Assembly (NCBI GenBank): GCA_023423975.1
Contig: JAFAEO010000035.1
Span: 1-13,341 of the forward strand
Direction of reading: 5' to 3'
DNA: 13,341 bases
Source: Pseudomonadota bacterium
GTDB lineage: Bacteria > Pseudomonadota > Gammaproteobacteria > Burkholderiales > Burkholderiaceae_B
Both the position numbers and the translations under genes were made by a program. Under the pieces are notes generated by a model that was given only the letters and a program-made list of their open reading frames with translations, had not been told where the DNA came from and did no database searches. Positions 7,355 to 13,307 of the stretch are shown in pieces (the first letter of the stretch is position 1; each line of letters begins with the position of its first letter).

Positions 7355-7370
7355 TGATTATTAATAATCA
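7355..7370. promoter_or_regulatory. 16-bp perfect palindrome between rcbA and xisR
   Basis: TGATTATTAATAATCA is a perfect AT-rich palindrome (eight-base arms) 52-67 bases upstream of the xisR start. It lies in the only sizeable gap in the ralR-rcbA-xisR-intR run, so it could be an operator for a separate xisR-intR promoter. On the plus strand a TTGACG (7341-7346) is followed 17 bases later by ATAATC, a possible rightward promoter antisense to rcbA. Both roles are inferred. Confidence 0.4.
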
Positions 7371-7381
7371 GCTATGAAGTT

Positions 7382-7591
7382 TTAATTTGAATACAATGCA
7401 ATTCTCGAGGACTGAAGTTTCTCGCAATTAAAATTTATCAGTTTTACTTTCTGCTCTCTGGAAACGCCTGCTTCTTTTTTACCTGAGAGCATTTTTTCGC
7501 ATTCTGATTTCGTTAGTTTAGATTTTGAATATCTTGTCCAGTTAGTAGGAGTGCCACCTTCCTTTTCAATAGTGGCGGTAATTTTATACAT
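7382..7591 (-). CDS. rcbA: RcbA (YdaC), reduces chromosome breakage
   Basis: This 69-residue Rac protein is reported to lower double-strand breaks in cells that over-initiate replication; the mechanism is unknown to me. The sequence is lysine-rich (ITATIEKEGGTPTNWTRYSKSKLTKSECEKMLSGKK) without a recognisable motif or membrane segment. The start is ATG 7591, whose first eight bases (ATGTATAA) contain the ralR stop, so it overlaps ralR by 8 bp and is probably translated by coupling. The frame stays open 24 codons upstream inside ralR, which is a shadow. The short overlap repeats the recE-recT arrangement. The gene ends 78 bases before xisR. Confidence 0.9.
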   Translation of the reverse strand: MYKITATIEKEGGTPTNWTRYSKSKLTKSECEKMLSGKKEAGVSREQKVKLINFNCEKLQSSRIALYSN

Positions 7592-7778
7592 GAACACCTC
7601 CGTTATTATTTCCAGTGGTTCGTTTATTCCATCTTTCGAGTGCTTCTTTTTCACTTCCACCATAACCGGTTCGGGATTCGCATCCGTTACACTTCGCTCG
7701 GTAATATCCTGAAATGGCTTTCACCGTTACTGATGGACAACCACAAAATGGACATGGTTTAACATTGTCATATCTCAT
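7584..7778 (-). CDS. ralR: RalR (Lar), zinc-ribbon DNase toxin / restriction alleviation
   Basis: This 64-residue protein was first known as Lar, which relieves type I (EcoKI) restriction. It was later described as RalR, a non-specific DNase toxin held back by the antisense RNA RalA with Hfq (type I toxin-antitoxin). What is seen is a compact zinc ribbon: C9-x2-C12 in KPCPFCGCPS and C30-x2-C33 in AKCNGCES, then an ERWNKR helix typical of the Lar family (W52). The start is ATG 7778 (MRYDNV), with a weak GAGAAAAATT ahead; an upstream in-frame ATG has no ribosome site. It follows recT by 56 bases across a hairpin and overlaps rcbA by 8 bp. I could not place the ralA gene from sequence. Confidence 0.92.
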   Translation of the reverse strand: MRYDNVKPCPFCGCPSVTVKAISGYYRAKCNGCESRTGYGGSEKEALERWNKRTTGNNNGGVHV

Positions 7779-7806
7779 AATTTTTCTCATAAAAAATATT
7801 TCAAGT

Positions 7807-7827
7807 TGGCGGTGCATTACACCGCCA
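7807..7827. terminator. Perfect 8-bp hairpin between recT and ralR
   Basis: TGGCGGTG (7807-7814) and CACCGCCA (7820-7827) form a perfect stem with a 5-nt CATTA loop. It begins seven bases after the recT stop. In the minus-strand RNA it is followed by ACTTGAAATA and then a run of six U, which is late for a classical terminator. It may be a partial terminator or attenuator, or a 3' protector that lets recT outlast ralR mRNA. Confidence 0.55.
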
Positions 7828-7834
7828 GGCTGAA

Positions 7835-8644
7835 TTATTCCTCTGAATTATCGATTACACTGTATTCCCCGGTTAATACAGAGGAATCTGCAGGATCGAT
7901 TGTCAGTGGTTCCTTTTCATCCATTGATACTGCACGCTGGATCTCAATTGATACGGGCAGATATTTGAACAGGCGACGAATAGCCGTTTTCTTTGCCATT
8001 TCTTCCCAGTGAGTTACCCACGGCCCGTTATTACCAGCTTTACTCAGGCTGCGCACCAGCTCAATCTGTTTGCGCGTCATAACTTCAAACTGAGTACCTC
8101 CGTCTTTCAGTCTTGCGACAGCATAGACGTGGGTAACCGGGGCATCTTCGTTTTCTCCCGGGCGGTGTATTAACTTTTCATCAAGGCCAAATTCGAAGCT
8201 AAACTCGTCACCTTCACGGACAACACGGGCTGACAGGCTGGCGATTTGACCAGAACGGCGAGCCAGATCAATCATGCCGCGATAGCCAATGATTAGCTGA
8301 ACGTTCTTTTTACCGCTCTTTTCGTTTTTATTACCAAAAGGCAGTAAATATGCATGACCGAGGGCGCTACCTGGCTCAAGTCCGAGCTGTGAACACTGTA
8401 CGATCGCACTGACAAAACTCATAGTGTCACAGTTTCCTAACGCCGGAACTTTACGAATTTCTGTGGTGGCGATACGGATCATACGTTCAGCCGTCATATG
8501 GCGTGGAAGAGCTGCTGCCAGTTGCTCTTTCATTGATGGCTGGTTAATAAAACTAATCACGTCGCTATTTTTAACTGCTGCTGGTGCACGGTTTCCCTGA
8601 GTTTTTTGCAGATCGGCTTTTGCGATTGGTGGTTGCTTAGTCAT
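7835..8644 (-). CDS. recT: RecT, single-strand DNA annealing protein
   Basis: This 269-residue recombinase binds single-stranded DNA, anneals complementary strands and promotes strand exchange, working with the RecE exonuclease on resected ends. It belongs to the RecT/Redbeta single-strand annealing group. Family landmarks are the SAIVQCSQLGLEPGSALGHAYLLPF stretch (split here: SAIVQC at 79-84, GLEPG at 88-92, LLPFGNK at 100-106), IGYRGMIDLARRSG at 119-132, and the late W-x-T-H-W / KKTAIRRLFKYLP helix. The start is ATG 8644, with AAGGA eight bases ahead inside the recE end. The first eight bases (ATGACTAA) contain the recE stop, so the two are coupled. An upstream extension of 19 codons lies wholly in recE and is not used. 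Confidence 0.97.
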   Translation of the reverse strand: MTKQPPIAKADLQKTQGNRAPAAVKNSDVISFINQPSMKEQLAAALPRHMTAERMIRIATTEIRKVPALGNCDTMSFVSAIVQCSQLGLEPGSALGHAYLLPFGNKNEKSGKKNVQLIIGYRGMIDLARRSGQIASLSARVVREGDEFSFEFGLDEKLIHRPGENEDAPVTHVYAVARLKDGGTQFEVMTRKQIELVRSLSKAGNNGPWVTHWEEMAKKTAIRRLFKYLPVSIEIQRAVSMDEKEPLTIDPADSSVLTGEYSVIDNSEE

Positions 8645-11237
8645 TTGCATATTCCTTAGCCCAGCGGGGCAGTGATAATGTCTTAATAGCTGGCCATTCA
8701 TCGGTATTCAGGCAGTCAGACAGGGTTCGCAGATTGCGGTGATATTCCTGTTGACCTGCCAGTTTTGCTTCTTCGCCCATCATGAAAATTTCAACCGGAT
8801 AACGTCCGCATTCAATAGTTGTGCTGGCAACCAGAAAAACGAAAGTTGGCTGCACTCCAAACTGTGCTTCATAACCGTCACTGTAGAATGCATCCTGAAC
8901 GTGATAGCGGTAGTCGTAATAAGCGGTTTTGAATCGTTGAATATCCGCCGTAGTTTTCACGTCCATGATCCAGTGAAATTCAGGGATAATTTTGTCCGGA
9001 CGGCACCGACACAAAATTCCTGTTTCAGGATCTTCCCAGTAAATTGATGATTCAGCGTGTCCGGCGCTTTCAACAAGCCATTGCCCCAGCGGCAAAGCCA
9101 TAACGCTTTGATACATGAGTTCAATTTTCCGGCCTTCTTCCGCAGTGATAACTGTTTTTTCTGTGCTTGCGCATTCCATCAGAAACGCTTTCTCTTCTTC
9201 TTTTCCGGCGTTTGTACGGCGGTTAAATTCAGGTGCTACGATAAAGCGGTTACTGAATTCTTCCGGTTCAAGTACCCGGCAGTGGAAAGCAGTTCCTAAA
9301 TCGAGCGTTTTTGTCTTTGTGGTGTCCACGGGGGCATTTTTACGCCACAAATATAGTGCCGGAGTATCAGCAATGTCATCGAGCTGAGACTTACTGACAC
9401 CGGGACCCGCGTGGTAATTCTCATTCGAAATTCCGTAATAAATACCTGGCTCTATGTCTTCTACGATTACGGGATCTGCGACTTCGCCAGTTTCATCACT
9501 GCAATCGCGATGCGGATCGCTGCCAGCATTCTCATTGTGCGGATGTTCAGCGCCTTCCATTTCCTCCGGATCATTTTCCTTAGCTTCAACCTGACTCTCT
9601 TCATCGAATGTTTCCTGGTATGTTGCGTCGCCCATCACCGCACCACAGTCAGGGCAGTTATCCCCGCCAGTCTGGCCGCAGGCATTGCAGGCTATTTCCG
9701 GTTCCTGTTGCACTACTGGCTCAGGTTGATTCATATCCGGGCTGGTTTTTTCCGTTTCTGGCTGGTTCTGGTACACACAATTGCGAGTCTGGATCCCCTT
9801 TACCCATTTCGGATCGTTCGGGTCGCTAATTCCGTCAACAAATTCACCACGTGATGCAGCAAGCAATTTATCGGCATCGACAGGATTTTTTGATGGAATG
9901 TTTTTCCGGGCTTCATGGAGTTCTGCCCGCAGTTCCTGATATTTCGCATCAACAGAATTTACCTGTGACTGAGCATCCAGCGGCTGCGTGTCCTGATGAT
10001 GTTCAGTTGCGTCCGGTTCCATTGTTTCAGCCTCTCCCTGTTCAACTGCCGTTGTTCCAGATGGTTGCGGTTTTTCTTCATCATCCTGTTTTCCTTCTTC
10101 TGTTACTCGCTGCGGCATCGGGGCAGAGGAGCGACCGCAGGCAATATCCACGATTTCCGGATCAGGGTTGGCATGATCGGTTTCAGTCAGTACTTTGTTC
10201 AGATATTCAGTGACGTGCGCGGGGATGACCTCGATCCCAATTGGTGCTTCTTTTACGGACGCAACCACGATGGCGCGGGAATAATCCAGCCCGCCAGGCA
10301 TGGTGATGAATTTGTCGCGGAAAACAGAAAAGGGTGGTTTATTTTCAGCGATAATTTCCTCAATGCGTTTAGCGTGTGCCGGATGAAGGTTATAGATGTC
10401 CAGATCCATTGAACGGGCCAGTACGCCAGTGGCTACGTCGCGCGCCAGTGACGTCAGATCGTGTACGAAACCTTCGCCGCGATCGGTGAGGTTTCCGCCG
10501 CCAGCATTAGCACCGGAAGCCGTGCGAGTGATGTGTGAAACACGATTACCCTTCATCCACTCTTTTGTCAGCAGTCCTCGATCGGTGTAGTCAGCGTTCA
10601 GGTATGCTTCGAAAAAAGCAGTTATCAGTCCCAGGTTTGAATTACCAGGATTAGGGAAAACTTTGTCAGTGTCACGAACCAGTTTGTGGAGTTCGCGAAT
10701 TTCCAGCGGGTCGAGCAGGCTGGTTTTGTGGGAAACAGCCAGGGCAGTAACAGCCGGTAGTTCTTCAGCCCGAGCAATGTGTAATGCCTGGAGTCCGTCG
10801 CGTGAAACGTGCGTTACCGGTTTTTCGCTGCCGTGTTGAGCAAGCCAACGAATGGGCAGTTCCTGGCCAGAAATTGGGAGTAGCATATTCTCCTCAATCT
10901 CAGTCATGTCTTCGCCGTTGACGTTGGTATTGCCTTGATAGTGAGCGTTGTCTGGTGCTGCTCCCGGTTTTAGTTCCCATGTCATGGAGTCTTTGCTGAG
11001 TTGATAGCGTTCACTCCAGGTAAAATCGATCTCACCTTCAGCGGGCAGGTCATTAACGACAGGAAAATTCGTGGCAACAGCTTTAAAATAGCTGCTCAGT
11101 TTTTTACCTGACTTAACGATCAGGTAGTCCAGAGTGGCACAGGTCGATTCAAAATCGTTGCTTGCCCACAGGACGACGTCAGGTTCACCGGATGATTTTT
11201 TCGCTTTCCGTAACAGGAAGAGTGGTTTTGTGCTCAT
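8637..11237 (-). CDS. recE: RecE, exonuclease VIII
   Basis: This 866-residue protein digests double-stranded DNA 5' to 3', leaving 3' single-strand tails for RecT. Only the C-terminal quarter (about 597-866) is the nuclease: a PD-(D/E)xK fold with H652, D748, D759 and K761 (MDVKTT), and the QDAFYSDGY helix behind it. The long N-terminal part is not needed for nuclease activity in K-12. It has a globular-looking region (about 1-350), then a very acidic Glu/Gln/Asp-rich linker (about 365-600). Inside the linker is a four-cysteine zinc ribbon (C517, C520, C528, C531). The start is ATG 11237 with GAGG about ten bases ahead. The gene overlaps recT by 8 bp and follows racC after 101 bases. A few residues (such as A in VDADKLL, N in TRNCVY, V in GPGVSK) differ from K-12 as I recall it. 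Confidence 0.97.
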   Translation of the reverse strand: MSTKPLFLLRKAKKSSGEPDVVLWASNDFESTCATLDYLIVKSGKKLSSYFKAVATNFPVVNDLPAEGEIDFTWSERYQLSKDSMTWELKPGAAPDNAHYQGNTNVNGEDMTEIEENMLLPISGQELPIRWLAQHGSEKPVTHVSRDGLQALHIARAEELPAVTALAVSHKTSLLDPLEIRELHKLVRDTDKVFPNPGNSNLGLITAFFEAYLNADYTDRGLLTKEWMKGNRVSHITRTASGANAGGGNLTDRGEGFVHDLTSLARDVATGVLARSMDLDIYNLHPAHAKRIEEIIAENKPPFSVFRDKFITMPGGLDYSRAIVVASVKEAPIGIEVIPAHVTEYLNKVLTETDHANPDPEIVDIACGRSSAPMPQRVTEEGKQDDEEKPQPSGTTAVEQGEAETMEPDATEHHQDTQPLDAQSQVNSVDAKYQELRAELHEARKNIPSKNPVDADKLLAASRGEFVDGISDPNDPKWVKGIQTRNCVYQNQPETEKTSPDMNQPEPVVQQEPEIACNACGQTGGDNCPDCGAVMGDATYQETFDEESQVEAKENDPEEMEGAEHPHNENAGSDPHRDCSDETGEVADPVIVEDIEPGIYYGISNENYHAGPGVSKSQLDDIADTPALYLWRKNAPVDTTKTKTLDLGTAFHCRVLEPEEFSNRFIVAPEFNRRTNAGKEEEKAFLMECASTEKTVITAEEGRKIELMYQSVMALPLGQWLVESAGHAESSIYWEDPETGILCRCRPDKIIPEFHWIMDVKTTADIQRFKTAYYDYRYHVQDAFYSDGYEAQFGVQPTFVFLVASTTIECGRYPVEIFMMGEEAKLAGQQEYHRNLRTLSDCLNTDEWPAIKTLSLPRWAKEYAND

Positions 11238-11308
11238 TGTTTTTTAACCTCAACTCAGATTAAAATTCGTTTTGTTCAGTGAATGATCTTGCCGGATACA
11301 CACTGTTC

Positions 11309-11333
11309 ATAGCCTGCGCCATACGCAGGCTAT
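11309..11333. other. Perfect 10-bp hairpin after racC
   Basis: ATAGCCTGCG (11309-11318) and CGCAGGCTAT (11324-11333) make a perfect ten-pair stem with a CCATA loop, five bases after the racC stop. The minus-strand RNA continues GAACAGTGTG with no U run, so it is not a normal intrinsic terminator. In the plus direction it is followed by TTCTTTC. It may protect the racC 3' end or act as an RNase III processing site between racC and recE. Confidence 0.5.
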
Positions 11334-11338
11334 TTCTT

Positions 11339-11614
11339 TCAGATTTCACCTTTTAATTTCATTGCAATTAGAGTTGCCAGAAATTCGGCTTTTTTTTCTG
11401 CGGGCAGATTCTTTCCGATATGCACCAGGCACATTTTTTTGACACCTTCATCAAGTGTTTTTACGTTGCCTGATGGACCATCGATATCAACCACAGTGAA
11501 TGGGGTTTCTTTATTTTCTGTTTTAATTACGTAGCCAATGCGCTTTCCTTCCAGATTCACCTCGTGAACAATGTCATCGGTAGTTACAACAGTGGCTTCA
11601 TAATTGGTAATCAT
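11339..11614 (-). CDS. racC: RacC, Rac prophage protein of unknown function
   Basis: This is a 91-residue soluble protein that I recognise as RacC; no biochemical role is known to me. The start is ATG 11614, preceded by a strong AAGGAG five bases away; the frame is open 16 codons further up, but without such a site. The N-terminal half looks like a beta-rich fold (ATVVTTDDIVHEVNLEGKRIGYVIKTE). The C-terminal half holds a lysine-rich helix (AEKKAEFLATLIAMKLKGEI). There are no membrane segments and a single Cys. It lies in the early left operon between ydaE and recE, with a perfect hairpin just after its stop. Confidence 0.9.
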   Translation of the reverse strand: MITNYEATVVTTDDIVHEVNLEGKRIGYVIKTENKETPFTVVDIDGPSGNVKTLDEGVKKMCLVHIGKNLPAEKKAEFLATLIAMKLKGEI

Positions 11615-11688
11615 GTTTTTCTCCTTAATTAAGGTTGAGCGAATACCTGCCATTTCTGGCATAAATTCAGTTTCGAATAGTCAATTAA

Positions 11689-11859
11689 TTAAAGTTCATG
11701 TGCCATCTGGTCTTTTTCGGCACAAGCTTCACTGCAATATTTTCTCGGTTCGTCTTTTGATAAAATCCCGTGCATGAAGTGAAGCATTCTTTCAATAGCT
11801 TTGCTTTCTTCAACGTCTTTTTTGCAAAGGTGGTAAGCACATTTTATTTTCTTAGTCAT
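11689..11859 (-). CDS. ydaE: YdaE, small zinc-knuckle-like protein
   Basis: This 56-residue protein carries four cysteines in two pairs: C7-x4-C12 (KCAYHLCKK) and C42-x3-C46 (YCSEACAEK), with a helix between them. It resembles a small treble-clef or TRASH/MYM-like zinc-binding finger. Function unknown; I recognise it as YdaE of Rac. Two ATGs are close together. I chose 11859 because the GGAG in the end of kilR is eight bases before it, while it is only two bases before the ATG at 11865, too close for initiation. With this start the kilR stop and the ydaE start form TGATG, overlapping by one base, a classic coupled pair. racC follows after 74 bases. Confidence 0.85.
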   Translation of the reverse strand: MTKKIKCAYHLCKKDVEESKAIERMLHFMHGILSKDEPRKYCSEACAEKDQMAHEL

Positions 11860-12080
11860 CACCATGACTCCGCCTTTACAGGTAAACCATCACGACCGAG
11901 GAAGACTTTAATCATGCGGTCAGTAATGCATGTTTTTGTGGTCAGGTTACGAATATATAGTTTTCGCTTTTTAATATTGTTTGCCGAGGCAATATATGTC
12001 CGGCCTTCATGAAGAACATAATCGCCAGGAGTCACACACTGACGTGGTATTTCATCAGTTCCGAAGTGATGTGCAATCAT
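11859..12080 (-). CDS. kilR: KilR (YdaD), FtsZ-directed cell-division inhibitor
   Basis: This 73-residue Rac protein blocks division, giving filaments and loss of rod shape when expressed; it is reported to act on FtsZ. The visible sequence is a compact beta-rich domain (GDYVLHEGRTYIASANNIKKRKLYIRNL) with many basic residues and no membrane segment, so it should act in the cytoplasm. The start is ATG 12080 with GGAG six bases ahead; the ATG four codons upstream overlaps that site and lacks one of its own. It ends in TGATG with ydaE. As in other lambdoid phages, the kil gene lies in the early left operon, silent in the lysogen. Confidence 0.88.
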   Translation of the reverse strand: MIAHHFGTDEIPRQCVTPGDYVLHEGRTYIASANNIKKRKLYIRNLTTKTCITDRMIKVFLGRDGLPVKAESW

Positions 12081-12195
12081 AATTATCTCCATTTTTACAA
12101 ATGAACTTTGTTGATGCGGTGTCTGGTGCCTCCAGGTGACTGCAACCAGTTAACAATTACAGTCGGCTTTCCCACCCAAACCAATAAGGACTAAC

Positions 12196-12360
12196 ATGAC
12201 TTTTAACTGTGCCACGTGCGCTTAGCCGCATTCACCGCATCACAAAATTCACTTTAAAAAGGGCGGACATCAGCCGAACTTCAAGAAAAAAACTGATGCC
12301 GCCAGGACTACACACAGCAATGTCGTTATTTACAACCGGAGGCGCACTCCCACCATTTAA
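12196..12360 (+). pseudogene. Short open frame broken by an amber codon, or a 9-codon leader
   Basis: I do not recognise this frame. ATG 12196 has a good AAGGA (12186-12190) five bases ahead, and the first nine codons read MTFNCATCA before TAG at 12223-12225. The same frame then stays open for 44 more codons to TAA 12358-12360 and looks protein-like: basic and His-rich (PHSPHHKIHFKKGG, later NRRRTPTI). One base change at the TAG would make a 54-residue protein with a CxxC. Either it is a small gene with a nonsense mutation or the real product is a nine-residue Cys-containing leader. It is on the plus strand, opposite to the early operon and 161 bases before sieB. The rest of 12081-12521 holds no gene I can support. 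Confidence 0.35.
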
Positions 12361-12415
12361 ATTTAACAGACAAGACCGACTCTTTATGGATATCGGAAAT
12401 GCGCCTTCGTGTTGT

Positions 12416-12452
12416 GCCCGGTTTTATTTCACCACCTCCGGGCTTCGGTGGT
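12416..12452. promoter_or_regulatory. Mutually exclusive hairpins ahead of sieB
   Basis: GCCCGG (12416-12421) can pair with CCGGGC (12438-12443), or ACCACC (12431-12436) can pair with GGTGGT (12447-12452). The two stems interleave and cannot form together. A third stem, TCTCG (12452-12456) with CGAGA (12472-12476), follows and competes weakly with the second. They lie 70-106 bases before the sieB start. The pairing is seen; a control role on sieB or on the opposing operon is inferred. Confidence 0.35.
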
Positions 12453-12478
12453 CTCGGCTATACCCCTACAGCGAGAGC

Positions 12479-12507
12479 TTGTGTTAACATTTCAATACCC
12501 TTACAGT
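12479..12507 (+). promoter_or_regulatory. Possible sieB promoter
   Basis: TTGTGT (12479-12484) and TACAGT (12502-12507) are spaced by 17 bases, a plausible but imperfect sigma-70 pair. It would give a very short leader before the ATG at 12522. In lambda-type phages sieB is expressed from its own promoter in the lysogen, which makes a promoter here expected; the exact position is weakly supported. Confidence 0.25.
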
Positions 12508-12521
12508 TGAGAGTTATTGAT

Positions 12522-13010
12522 ATGTTGGATGTATTTACTCCATTGTTGAAACTTTTTGCTAACGAGCCACTCGAAAGACTTATGTATACGATTATCATTT
12601 TTGGTCTCACTCTCTGGCTGATACCGAAAGAGTTTACTGTCGCATTCAATGCTTATACTGAAATACCTTGGCTCTTTCAGATTATCGTTTTTGCCTTTTC
12701 TTTCGTGGTCGCCATTTCCTTCTCAAGATTGCGAGCACATATTCAAAAGCATTATTCATTACTACCAGAGCAACGAGTATTGCTTCGTTTATCTGAGAAA
12801 GAAATCGCTGTATTTAAAGATTTCCTTAAAACAGGAAATCTTATTATCACTTCTCCTTGCCGTAACCCGGTTATGAAAAAATTAGAACGGAAGGGCATCA
12901 TTCAACATCAGAGTGATAGCGCAAACTGTTCTTATTATCTCGTCACCGAAAAATACTCCCATTTTATGAAGTTATTCTGGAACAGCAGGAGTAGACGTTT
13001 TAATCGTTAG
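12522..13010 (+). CDS. sieB: SieB, superinfection exclusion protein
   Basis: This 162-residue inner-membrane protein aborts lytic growth of certain superinfecting lambdoid phages. Two hydrophobic segments are visible, at about residues 20-35 (LMYTIIIFGLTLWLIP) and 49-67, followed by a basic, mainly cytoplasmic C-terminal part. That part includes a winged-helix-like stretch at about 92-145 (SEKEIAVFKDFL, then VMKKLERKGII). The ATG at 12522 gives the known length; GAGAG about eight bases ahead is a fair ribosome site. A frame extension of 41 codons upstream runs through the hairpin region and is not supported. The gene is opposite to its neighbours, and its last four bases overlap the end of ydaF tail to tail. 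In P22 an internal in-frame start gives the Esc protein; I cannot tell whether that occurs here. Confidence 0.93.
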   Translation: MLDVFTPLLKLFANEPLERLMYTIIIFGLTLWLIPKEFTVAFNAYTEIPWLFQIIVFAFSFVVAISFSRLRAHIQKHYSLLPEQRVLLRLSEKEIAVFKDFLKTGNLIITSPCRNPVMKKLERKGIIQHQSDSANCSYYLVTEKYSHFMKLFWNSRSRRFNR

Positions 13011-13162
13011 CTTACTGTGTGCTTCTCCAACCATCGGCGCGCACCAGTTTCGGTTTTAAATGTTTTGCTTTTGGTATACGTCATGGCAGTGAACGTTCCA
13101 TCCTGGTTGGGGAACACGCCGCACACCAGGGATTCGTTGTTGCCGAGGTCGATTTTTTGCAT
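13007..13162 (-). CDS. ydaF: YdaF, small Rac protein of unknown function
   Basis: This 51-residue protein, recognised as YdaF of Rac (a small phage family, DUF1391 as I recall), has no assigned function. It reads MQKIDLGNNESLVCGVFPN then FTAMTYTKSKTFKTETGARRWLEKHTVS, a layout suggesting a beta hairpin followed by an amphipathic helix (ARRWLEKH). The ribosome site is weak (GTGAG ahead), and the gene lies ten bases after ydaG, so it probably depends on transcription and translation from upstream. Its stop overlaps the sieB stop by four bases on the other strand. It is the first gene after ydaG in the leftward early operon. Confidence 0.85.
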   Translation of the reverse strand: MQKIDLGNNESLVCGVFPNQDGTFTAMTYTKSKTFKTETGARRWLEKHTVS

Positions 13163-13172
13163 TTTGCGAATC

Positions 13173-13307
13173 TCACATCTTGTTGCTACGTATAGCGACT
13201 TCTGCCTGCCAGAGATCCCAGTCGTTGCTGCGTAAAGCCTGCACAGCCTGGTTGTAAGTGATACCGCAACAATCCATCAAATACTGAACTACTTCGTAAT
13301 GCACCAT
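13173..13307 (-). CDS. ydaG: YdaG, small Rac protein of unknown function
   Basis: This 44-residue protein starts at ATG 13307 with a strong GGGGAGAG five bases ahead. I recognise it as YdaG of Rac. The sequence (VVQYLMDCCGITYNQAVQALRSNDWDLWQAEVAIRS) is almost all helical and resembles a small UBA-like three-helix fold; that is inference from pattern only, and no function is known to me. It precedes ydaF by ten bases and is the gene closest to the expected early-left promoter and the racR immunity region, which lie beyond the right edge. Confidence 0.85.
   Translation of the reverse strand: MVHYEVVQYLMDCCGITYNQAVQALRSNDWDLWQAEVAIRSNKM

Noticed and set aside
9411..9854. Plus-strand 147-codon frame inside recE
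   Set aside because: It is antisense to the acidic linker of RecE, hydrophobic only because Glu/Asp codons read as Phe/Leu/Ile on the other strand; no ribosome site.
12095..12175. Minus-strand 26-codon frame with a GTG start (VGKPTVIVNWLQSPGG...)
   Set aside because: It looks protein-like but has no Shine-Dalgarno and a stop directly upstream; too short to call.
12209..12487. Plus-strand 92-codon frame across the kilR-sieB gap
   Set aside because: It has no ribosome site, starts inside the better-supported short frame at 12196, and runs through the hairpin region with unlikely composition (CCARFYF).
12399..12521. A 41-codon N-terminal extension of SieB
   Set aside because: The ATG at 12522 gives the known protein length and has its own GAGAG site; the extension reads through hairpins.
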